Assembly (NCBI RefSeq): GCF_000423665.1
Contig: NZ_KE384070.1
Span: 346,669-410,668 of the forward strand
Direction of reading: 5' to 3'
Origin: Solirubrobacter soli DSM 22325
GTDB taxonomy: Bacteria; Actinomycetota; Thermoleophilia; Solirubrobacterales; Solirubrobacteraceae
Length of the DNA: 64,000 bases
Part shown: in pieces, positions 49,570-57,300 of the stretch
Layout: each line of letters starts with the position of its first letter
How positions within the stretch are numbered: the first letter of the stretch is position 1
Translations under genes and position numbers: made by a program
Notes under the pieces: model-generated
Database searches by the model: none
Told to the model about the DNA's origin: nothing
The model's input: only the letters and a program-made list of their open reading frames with translations

Positions 49570-51329
49570 CTCTCTCCTCCCACCGGAACCTCGATGCCGA
49601 GCAGGCTCTCCATCACCCGCCCGAGCTCCGCCGTCGGGTCCTCCGCGGCCGTGTGCGACCGCCACGCCACGTGCGCATCCGGGCGCACGAGCACGCATCC
49701 CGATTCCTCCACTTCCCGCGCCCGCGCCCAGTCGTCATAGATGTCGTGGGCGTCCCGCGCGGGACCGATCACGTACGCCGCGATCTCGACGCCGGTCCGT
49801 TCGGAGATCGCCGCGGCCGCCTCCACCCAGCCTTCGCCGCCGATGCCGGTCAGCAGCGCGAAGCGGCCCTTGCCGGCGAGGTCGTGCGTCGAGACGCGTT
49901 CGCCGTGGTGCTCGAGCCACGCGTGCGGCAGCCGAGCGCCCGGCCAGGTCGTGGGGTGGTAGTACAGCTCCGGGTCGCGGCTGAACTCCGGCTCCGGCGT
50001 CCCGTCCACGACCACCGCGGTGGAGCGGTAGCGATGCCCGAGCTCGACCCCGTGCGCGTTGAACTCGTAGTTCTTGAGCTCGATGGCGGCCTTCAGCTTC
50101 GCGCGCGCCTCGGCCCCGCGCGGGGAGTTCTCCTTGCGGATCTCCATGTTCGCCCGCATCTGCTCGGGATCCGATGTGCCGAGCAGGCCGAGCGCGTCGA
50201 AGATCGGCCCGAACTCCTCGATCGACTTGTTCGCGCGCAGGACGATCTGCTCGCCGATCGGCGCGCGCTCGGCGTCGTAGGAGTCCAGCAGCGAAGGTGA
50301 GGCCTTACCCTCCAGCACCAGCGCGAGCTTCCACGCCAGGTTGTACGCGTCGGCGATCGACGTGTTCGAGCCGAGGCCGTTGCTCGGCGGGTGCCGGTGG
50401 CAGGCGTCGCCCATGCAGTACACGCGACCCTCGACGTAGCGCTTGGCGTACATCTTGTTGTTGCCCCAGAGGGATGTGGAGCGCAGCGTGACGTCGATCG
50501 TGTCGTCGCCGACGAGGTTGTGGACGACGCGCGTCGCGACCTCCTCATCCACGAACGGCGGCGGCTCGTTGATGTCGTAGCCCCAGACGATCAGCCACTC
50601 GTCCCACGGGCGCACCATCCGCACGAGGCCCATGCCGATGCCGCCGATGTCGGCGCCCGGCTGCATGATCCAGTACAGGACGCTCGGGCGGTGGGCGACG
50701 TACTTGGACAGGTCGGCGTGGAAGACGATGTTCATCGACCCCGCCCAATCCATCACGCCCTCCATCGGCAACCCGATGTCCTGGGCGATCTTCGAGCGCC
50801 CGCCATCGGCCCCGATCAGGTACTTGGCGCGGATCTCGTACTCGCGCTCGTCGATCCGGTCGCGCACCCGCACGGTGACGCCGTCGGCGTCCTGGACGTG
50901 CGAGAGGTACTCGGTGTCGAAGCGGACCCGCGAGCCTCGCCGGGCCGCCTCGCCGAGGATGATCGGCTCGAAGATGTCCTGCGGCAGGTCGTAGTGGATG
51001 CAGGGGCTCGCGAGCGTGTAGTCGGCCAGGCGCTGCGGGTGCGTGCCCCAGGTGTGCAGGCGGGCGAGCTCGTCGCCCGCGAGGCTGGTGCAGAACACCG
51101 TGTCGCCCATCAGCGGCTGCGGCACGCCCTTGGCCTTGACCTCGTCCTCGAGGCCCATGTCGCGCATGATCTCGACGGCCCGCTGGTTGGTGATGTGCGC
51201 GCGCGGCGTGTTCGCCGTCCAGCGGTACTTCGTGATCACCATGTTCTGTACGCCGTAGGTGCTCAGGAAGAGCGCGCTCGAGCTGCCGGCCGGGCCGGAG
51301 CCGACGATCAGGACGTCGGTCTCGATCAT
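49566..51329 (-). CDS. FAD-dependent phenol-type monooxygenase (TfdB/PheA family)
   Basis: 587 residues, typical for single-component flavin phenol hydroxylases. GSGPAGSSSALFLSTYGVQ (FAD), the DG motif LIGADGGRSKIAQDIG and GDACHRHPPSNGLGSNTSIADAYNLAWKLALV (second FAD contact) are present. A C-terminal thioredoxin-like domain ends it. The reaction is ortho-hydroxylation of a phenol with NAD(P)H and oxygen. Next to a hydroxyquinol-type dioxygenase, resorcinol or a chlorophenol is a likely substrate. ATG at 51329 overlaps the dioxygenase stop (ATGA). Confidence 0.92.
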   Translation of the reverse strand: MIETDVLIVGSGPAGSSSALFLSTYGVQNMVITKYRWTANTPRAHITNQRAVEIMRDMGLEDEVKAKGVPQPLMGDTVFCTSLAGDELARLHTWGTHPQRLADYTLASPCIHYDLPQDIFEPIILGEAARRGSRVRFDTEYLSHVQDADGVTVRVRDRIDEREYEIRAKYLIGADGGRSKIAQDIGLPMEGVMDWAGSMNIVFHADLSKYVAHRPSVLYWIMQPGADIGGIGMGLVRMVRPWDEWLIVWGYDINEPPPFVDEEVATRVVHNLVGDDTIDVTLRSTSLWGNNKMYAKRYVEGRVYCMGDACHRHPPSNGLGSNTSIADAYNLAWKLALVLEGKASPSLLDSYDAERAPIGEQIVLRANKSIEEFGPIFDALGLLGTSDPEQMRANMEIRKENSPRGAEARAKLKAAIELKNYEFNAHGVELGHRYRSTAVVVDGTPEPEFSRDPELYYHPTTWPGARLPHAWLEHHGERVSTHDLAGKGRFALLTGIGGEGWVEAAAAISERTGVEIAAYVIGPARDAHDIYDDWARAREVEESGCVLVRPDAHVAWRSHTAAEDPTAELGRVMESLLGIEVPVGGER

Positions 51330-52150
51330 GCCCGTGCCAGCACGAGGTCGTAGCTCATCGTCCAGTGGTCCCCGTCGCGCACGAACGGGGCGATCAGGGC
51401 GCTGCGCACGCCGAAGACGGCGTCGGAGTCCAGGTACTCGTCGCCCTCGACGAAGACGTGGGTGATCAGCCGCTGGTAGCCCTCGGCGGTGACCATGAAG
51501 TGGATGTGCGCCGGGCGCATCGGCCCGCGCCCGCCGGCGGTGAGCAGGTCGCCCACGGGGCCGTCGGCCGGGATCGGGTAGGCCTCGGGTTTGACCGACC
51601 AGAACGAGAACCGCCCCTCCTCGTCGGTGAAGAAGTGTCCGCGGCCCTTCGGCTCGTCGCCGGTTTGAACGTCATAGAAGCCGGCGTCGTCCGCCTGCCA
51701 GGCCTCGACGCGCGCACCGGCGACCGGGTCGCCTTCCACGTCTATGACCCGCCCGGCGACGAAACACGGTTCGCCGCTGAACCCCTTGGCGATGTCGTCG
51801 CCGTTGTCGAACGCCGGCGAGTCCTCGACGAAGAAGGGGCCGAACACCGTCGACTCGGTCGCCCCTGGCGCATGTCGGTTGTTGATCCCCACGACCAGCA
51901 TCGACAGCCCGAGCACGTCGGACAGCAGCACGAACTCCTGGCGCTTGTCGTCGGTGATGTGGCCGGTGCGAGTAAGGAAGTCGATCCCCGCGAACCACTC
52001 CTCTTCGGTCAGCTGCACCTCGCTCGCGAACGCGTGCAGGTGCTTGACCAGGCTGTCGGCGATCGTCTTGAAGCGATCGGTCTTCGCGCCCTCGAACGAC
52101 GCCAGGACGGCATTCGTGAGGTCTTCGTCTGCCAGGTTGCGAGTGCTCAA
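51326..52150 (-). CDS. Intradiol ring-cleavage dioxygenase, hydroxyquinol 1,2-dioxygenase type
   Basis: 274 residues. The N-domain is DLTNAVLASFEGAKTDRFKTI ... FLTRTGHITDDKRQEFVLLSDVLGLSMLV, typical of hydroxyquinol/catechol 1,2-dioxygenases. Iron ligands: Tyr in GFYDVQTG, Tyr in AYPIPADGPVG, and the His pair in RPAHIHFMV. It opens the ring between two hydroxyls, giving maleylacetate from hydroxyquinol. I chose TTG at 52150 because GAGGAG sits six bases before it; an in-frame GTG at 52177 lies inside an operator palindrome and lacks a ribosome-binding site. First gene of the operon. Maleylacetate reductase is not in the window. Confidence 0.9.
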   Translation of the reverse strand: MSTRNLADEDLTNAVLASFEGAKTDRFKTIADSLVKHLHAFASEVQLTEEEWFAGIDFLTRTGHITDDKRQEFVLLSDVLGLSMLVVGINNRHAPGATESTVFGPFFVEDSPAFDNGDDIAKGFSGEPCFVAGRVIDVEGDPVAGARVEAWQADDAGFYDVQTGDEPKGRGHFFTDEEGRFSFWSVKPEAYPIPADGPVGDLLTAGGRGPMRPAHIHFMVTAEGYQRLITHVFVEGDEYLDSDAVFGVRSALIAPFVRDGDHWTMSYDLVLARA

Positions 52151-52160
52151 GAGCGTCTCC

Positions 52161-52250
52161 TCGTTCGCATACCGCACACTCGTTCGCTGAGAAGTCTCCT
52201 CCTCAGCGAACGATGTGTCAAGGAGCGAACGAGTGTGCGCTCAGCGAACG
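52161..52250. promoter_or_regulatory. IclR operator cluster (five AGCGAACG boxes)
   Basis: TCGTTCGC boxes at 52161 and 52180 and AGCGAACG boxes at 52205, 52224 and 52243. TCGTTCGCTGAG (52180-52191) and CTCAGCGAACGA (52202-52213) form a perfect 12-bp dyad. CGCACACTCGTTCGCT (52173-52188) and AGCGAACGAGTGTGCG (52224-52239) form a perfect 16-bp dyad. The cluster fills the gap between the HAF gene stop and the dioxygenase start. Confidence 0.82.
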
Positions 52251-53284
52251 GGCGTCAGCACGTAGCCCACGACGGCGTTGGGGTCAGAGGCCGGCGTGGC
52301 GCTGCCGGCGATCTGGCCGTCGTCGTTGACGTCGGTGGCGGTGCGGAGCGTCAGGCCGCTGCCCGATGGGATCAGCGTGTTGAGGTCGACGACCTGGCCG
52401 CCCATGTAGCGGACCGCGGTCGCGCCCGTGGACACGTCGCCGGTGCCGACGACCGTGCCGGCGTCGTTGATCGAGTTGGCGCGCACGTCCGCCGCCGTGC
52501 CGGCGGCCGGGAAGTGGAGGTCGGTCGCCGTGCCGCCGGCGAAGAGCACCGCGCGATGCCCGCCGTCCGCCAGCGTCGCGAGTCCGACGGCCGTGTCGCC
52601 GATGTTGGACTTCAGCGCCTCGTTGCTGGTCGAGCCCGGCAGGGCACCGAGCTTGGTCGGGACGCCGCGCGGCCAGCTCGTGGCGAACCCGTCCGACTGG
52701 CCGACCACGAGCCCGTTGTCATTGATGTCGTTGGCCTTGGCGACCTTGCCGCCGGTCACCGCCGGCAGGCCGACGAGGTTCCCACTCGGGCTGTACAGGA
52801 ACGCCGTGCTCGCGCCGGTATCGCTGGACGCGGCGCCGACGATGTTCCCGTTGTCGTCGATGTCGCGCGGGACGACGTCGAGGCCGGGGAAGATCGGGAG
52901 CTCGCGCCTGCTCGTGGACTCCCAGAGGTACGGGCGCTTGAGGCCGCTGACGGTCGACTGCATGTAGCCGACGACGTTGCCCAGCCGGTTGATCCCGAAC
53001 GCCTCGCCCTTGTGCTTCCGGCCGGACGCGTCGCCGCCGATCGAGAGCCGAAGGTAGTCCTTGCGGATCGTCGGCTGGACCTCGGGCACGCCCGGGAAGC
53101 GCGCCGAGCCGACCACCGCGCCGAACGGATTGATCGCGTTGAGCGGGGCGTTCTGTGACCCGTTGACGGCGGGCGGGGTGACGACTTCGAGGGTGTACTC
53201 CGTGGCCGCGTGGGCGGCGCCGGCGGTGGCGAGTAGTGCGCCGGTGCTGAGCGCGAGTGCGAACTTGAACGTGTGTCGGTTCAT
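52241..53284 (-). CDS. Secreted HAF-repeat protein
   Basis: 347 residues. Signal peptide (LALSTGALLATAGAAHA). The rest is a series of about seven HAF-type repeats: AINPFGAVVGSARFPG, GINRLGNVVGYMQST, DIDDNGNIVGAASSD, DINDNGLVVGQSDG, SINDAGTVVGTGDVS and DVNDDGQIAGSATPA. These are the I-N--G-VVG units with HAF-like strands, a secreted beta-rich repeat protein of unknown role. ATG 53284 lies 12 bases after the BlaI-type operator site C, so it probably belongs to the 4-kb repressor's regulon. Confidence 0.85.
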   Translation of the reverse strand: MNRHTFKFALALSTGALLATAGAAHAATEYTLEVVTPPAVNGSQNAPLNAINPFGAVVGSARFPGVPEVQPTIRKDYLRLSIGGDASGRKHKGEAFGINRLGNVVGYMQSTVSGLKRPYLWESTSRRELPIFPGLDVVPRDIDDNGNIVGAASSDTGASTAFLYSPSGNLVGLPAVTGGKVAKANDINDNGLVVGQSDGFATSWPRGVPTKLGALPGSTSNEALKSNIGDTAVGLATLADGGHRAVLFAGGTATDLHFPAAGTAADVRANSINDAGTVVGTGDVSTGATAVRYMGGQVVDLNTLIPSGSGLTLRTATDVNDDGQIAGSATPASDPNAVVGYVLTPVR

Positions 53285-53295
53285 GGCGTCAACAC

Positions 53296-53314
53296 CTACT
53301 ACACGCTGTCGTAG
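53296..53314. promoter_or_regulatory. BlaI-type operator, site C
   Basis: CTACTACACGCTGTCGTAG, a dyad with CTACTAC and GTCGTAG halves. Fifteen bases are the exact reverse complement of site B at 4471. It lies 12 bases upstream of the HAF gene start, 49 kb from the repressor gene. Confidence 0.65.
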
Positions 53315-53317
53315 AAG

Positions 53318-53520
53318 CTACCCGGGGTGCGACCCTGAGCTTTCATAGAACGGTTCGAGCCACGCCGTCAGCGGGGTGACGATGTCCACCTCGCCCGAGG
53401 AGAGCAGGAACTGCAGCTCGAGGCCGTCCATCACCGCCATCGTCTGGCGGGCCAGCAGCGCGGTGTCGACGTCGGCGCGCAGCAGCCGGGCGCCCTGGTC
53501 GGCGGCGATGGTGCCATCGC
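53318..53520 (-). pseudogene. TetR-family regulator, C-terminal remnant
   Basis: From about 53520 the minus strand reads ADQGARLLRADVDTALLARQ then TMAVMDGLELQFLLSSGEVD and LTAWLEPFYE, to the stop at 53318-53320. This pattern (ligand-domain helices with A..TMAVMDGLELQ.LL) is typical of TetR C-termini. The N-terminal DNA-binding part is missing: the sequence is cut at the start of a sigma-factor remnant on the other strand. Confidence 0.65.
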
Positions 53521-53523
53521 GGA

Positions 53524-54057
53524 GTGGCCGTGCGCGAGCCGGTCGCGTGGCTGTTCGCGATCGCGCACGCCAAGCTGGCCGACCTACATCGGCGTGGCGC
53601 CGTGGATCGCCGCGCGCGGGCGCGGCTGGGCTTGGGGCCGGTCAGCGTCGAGGACGAGGCGCTGGAGCGTGTCGAGGCGCTGCTCGAGGAGCCGCGCGCC
53701 GTGCTCCTGCTCTCCGGCTTGCCCGACGTCGAGCGCGAGGCGGTGCTGGCGCGCGGGTCAGCCGCGCTCACGGTCGTCCCGGTCGTACTGGTGCTCGCCT
53801 TCGTGTTGTGGCCGCGTCGCGACGAGGTCTCGGTGCCACCACCCGTCGCTCCCGCGGAGCGCGTCGCCGACCTCCCGCGCCCGATCCGGCAAGCGATGTC
53901 GTTGCTGAAGGCCAGCCCCGGCACGCCGCTGTCCGTCGTGCGGCTGACCGATGTCGGTGGCCTCGAGTGGACGGCTGTGGCCTATCGCAGCCGGCCGAAG
54001 GCGATCGCGCACACCGCGGCTCCCGCGGGGCTCGTCGGCATGCCCAGCACGTACTGA
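53524..54057 (+). pseudogene. ECF sigma factor joined to a membrane protein by deletion
   Basis: The frame reads REPVAWLFAIAHAKLADLHR, then RARARLGLGPVSVEDEALER and LLLSGLPDVEREAVLAR, the end of sigma region 2 to the beginning of region 4. Then without a break it reads GSAALTVVPVVLVLAFVLW, a membrane helix, followed by RVADLPRPIRQAMSLLKAS. The first part lacks its N-terminus and the region 4 HTH. The second looks like the downstream one-helix protein that often follows such sigma genes in Solirubrobacterales-like genomes. An internal deletion most likely fused the two; the product cannot be a working sigma factor. Confidence 0.68.
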
Positions 54058-54386
54058 GGGCCGCCGCGAACGCGCCGCCATGCCGGACAGCGTCACCGTC
54101 CGCGCCTTCGCCGCCACCTTCACCCCGGACCTGCTCGCCGGCAAACGCTCCGCCCGCCCGACGTTCGTCACGACGCTCGACGACGGCTCGACGACGTCCT
54201 CGGAGGGTGCCGGCTTCTGCGTCGCCCGCAAGTGCGGCACCGTCGTCCCGCGCGCGACTGGCACTTGGTGACTGGTCTGGTCGAACGCACGCTCGAATCG
54301 GCGCGTTGGTGGGGGGTGTGCTGCTGGTGTTTCGCTATGCGGGAGCGGAGCATCACACCCCCTTCACGGTGCCGGCATCTCGAACC
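54058..54386. other. Intergenic region between the fused remnant and the BTAD/WD40 gene
   Basis: It holds one short plus-strand frame (54080-54271, 63 residues, no recognisable similarity) and the terminator hairpin listed next. I see no other gene. Confidence 0.5.
54312..54362 (-). terminator. Stem-loop terminator of the BTAD/WD40 gene
   Basis: GGGGGTGTGCTGCT (54312-54325) pairs with AGCATCACACCCCC (54349-54362) at 13 of 14 positions. It lies 25 bases beyond the gene's stop. It is preceded by GGCGCGTTGGTGGGGG, which also precedes the hairpin at 3897. Confidence 0.6.
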
Positions 54387-57300
54387 TTAGGCACAGGTCT
54401 TGTGATACGGCCGGCCCGGGAGGAACTGGGCCCACTCGCCGCGCGTCAGGTCGCGCTCGAGCGTGGAGCACACGCGGGCGCGGAGCGCATCGGCGTCGCG
54501 GGTCCAGAGCACCGGGTCCCATAGACGCACGGTCGCGTCCTGGCCCGCGCTGGCCAAGGCGTCGCGGCGGGGATCGAACGCCAGCGCGCTGACCCCCGCG
54601 CCGTGGTCGCGAAGCGGAAGGCCGAGGGCCTGGCCCGTGCCCACGTCCCACAGGCGGATCGTGTGATCGTCGCCGGCGGTCGCCAACGTCCGTCCGTCAC
54701 GGCTGAAGGCCACAGCCTCGATGACACCGGTGTGTCCGGTGAGCGGCGGCCCGAGCGGGCGGCGGCGGTCCGCATCCCAGAGCCAGACGGTCCTGTCGCG
54801 CCCCGCGCTCGCGAGGACCCCTCCATCCGGGGAGAACGCGAGCGCGTTCGTGAAGCCCACCGGTCCTTGCAGCGGCAGGCCGATCGGACGCCGGCGTTCG
54901 ACGTCCCAGAGCCGGATGGGTCCCGTCCCCGCGGCGATCGCCAGAGTGGCGCCTTTCAGGGCGAACGCGACACTTCGGACGGGCCCGGCGTCGGGTTGCA
55001 GCGGCGCGCCGATCGCCGTGTGATGCTCGACGTCCCACAGGCGGACGGTTCCGTCGGCGCCGCCGCTCGCCAACGTGCGGCCGTCGGCGTCGAATGCCAC
55101 AGCCTCCACGGCGCCTGCGTGCCCACGCAGCGGCCGGCCGAGCGGTTCGTGCGTCTTCGCGTCGTAGAGCGCCAGCAGACCGTCGTTGCCCGCGATCGCG
55201 ACCGTTCGCCTGTCCGGACTGGCGGCGACGCCCAAGATCTCGGCGCCGGCGGCGATGGGCCGCGACCGGCCGAACTGCAGTAATCCGTCGACGCCACCGG
55301 ACACGGGGGCGCCGTCGGCCGTGAACGCGACGCCGCGCACCCATCCGCGGTGGCCGGTGAGCGCGCCGCTGAGTCGGCGGCCTCGCCGGAGATCCCACAG
55401 CTGGACGTCACCGGACTCGCCGGCGGCCGCCACCACACCTCCGCGCGGAGCGAAGGCGATGTCGCGGATGGCCGCGACGCGTCCCAAACCGTTCGCTTGG
55501 TCCTGCGAGTCCGTGTCGTTGTCCAACACCTGCAGCGGCCGTCCTGTGGCCACGTCCCATACTCGGACGGTCGCGTCGTCCCCGCCCGTGGCCAGCACGC
55601 GGCCATCCGGGCTGAACGCCGCGGCGTGGAGGATGCCGATGTGTCCTCGGAGCAGACCGCCGATGGGACTGAACGACGCCGAGTTCCAGAGGCGGACGTC
55701 GCCGAAGTCACCGACCGTCGCGAACGTCGATCCGTCCGGGCTGAACGCGATGTTGTCCGACGACGCGGGGATGCGCGTCGCTGCCGCCTCTCGTCGACGC
55801 GCCACGTCCCAAAGTCGCACGGTGGGACCGCTACCGAGTTCCAGACGCGTGCCGTCCGGGCTGAACCCGACGTAATTGAACGTGTGCACGGGGAAGTGGA
55901 TCGGCGGGCCCGCCGGTCGTCCGGACGGCATGTGCCACAGCCTGAAGGAACCCTCATTCGGGGGATCCGCGGCGTCCAGAGCGCCACCTCCGGCCGCCAC
56001 GAGCATGCGATCGTCCGGGCTGAAGGCGACGCCGTTGACGTCGTCGGCCTCGATCGGCAGCGGAGGCGTCACCGGGACAAGCCGGGCGACGCTCCACACC
56101 CGCGCTGTCCCGTCGGCGCCTCCGCTGGCCAGCAACCGGCCGTCGTGGCTGAACGCCACGTCGATCACCTGCGCTCCGTGGTGTCCCGAGAGCGGCGGGC
56201 TGAGCGGCCGACGCGTCGCCAGGTCCCAGAGCCACACGCCGTCATCGGCGGCGGTCGCCAGCGTCCGCCCGTCCGGGCTGATCGTGACGCCACCCAGGCC
56301 GGCTCCGTGGTGCAGCGCGCCGAGGCGGTGGTATGAGGTCAACGCGGGCAGCACCGACAGGGCCGCGCTGCGAGCCTCGATCGTAGGCTCGATCCGGTAG
56401 GCCTCCAGCCCGAGCAGGCCGGAGAGGGCCACGTTGTCGTCGAGGTGTGCGCGCGCCTGCGCGGCCAGCGCGCGGGAGACCTCGGAGCGGCGCTCGCGCC
56501 GCCCGCGCTGGACGCCGCGGACCGCGAACGCCGTCGAGACCGCGGCGACGAGCGCCAACACGGCGATCGCGCCCGCGACGGTCTGCCGGTGGGTGCGGGC
56601 GTGGCGCCGCTCGGCGGCGTGGCTGTCGTCGAGGAACTCGCGCTCGACGTGGTTCAGCCAGTCCTCGTGGGCGCCGCGCCACTCGAGCGCGGCGGAGAGC
56701 CGTGCGCCGCGGTAGAGGTCGGTCGGATCGCGCCCGCCCGCGCTCCACTCGCGGGCCGCATCGGCGATCCGGCGCTGGAGCCGGCGGCCCTCCGCGTCCT
56801 CCTCGAGCCAGCCGCGCAGCCGCGGCCACTCTCGCAGCAGCGCCTCGTGCGCGAGCTCGACGTGGCCCTCGCTGACCGTGAGCAGGCGCTCGGCCGCGAG
56901 CAAGCCGACGATGCCGGCGTCCTCGAACTCGTCCGTGCGCACGCGCCGGCGCTCGCTGGCTCCGTCCACGCCCTCGGTCGCCAGCCGCAGCAGGACCGAG
57001 CGCGCCTGCGCCTGCTGCGACGGGTCGAGCCGCGCGAACGCCTCCTCGGCATGTCGCGCGACCGCCCCACGCACGCCGCCGGTGTCCTCGTACGTCGCCA
57101 GGCGCAGCCGCCGCCCGTCCCGGCGCTGCCAGAGCTCGAGCAGCGCCGTCGAGAGCAGCGGCAGCGCGCCCGGCTCGCGTTCCACGTCGGCGACCAGCGC
57201 GTCGGTCAGGCCGGGCTCGACCGATAGCCCGGCGCGGGCCGCGGGGGCCTCGACGGCGCGGTGGTACTCGTCGCGGCGCATCGGGCTGACGAGCACGTGG

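Noticed and set aside
52151..52177. GTG at 52177 as the dioxygenase start
   Set aside because: It lies inside the IclR operator dyad without a ribosome-binding site, whereas TTG 52150 has GAGGAG six bases upstream. Not excluded completely.
54080..54271. A 63-residue frame between the sigma remnant and the BTAD/WD40 gene
   Set aside because: No recognisable similarity, no ribosome-binding site and biased composition. It is mentioned as intergenic only.
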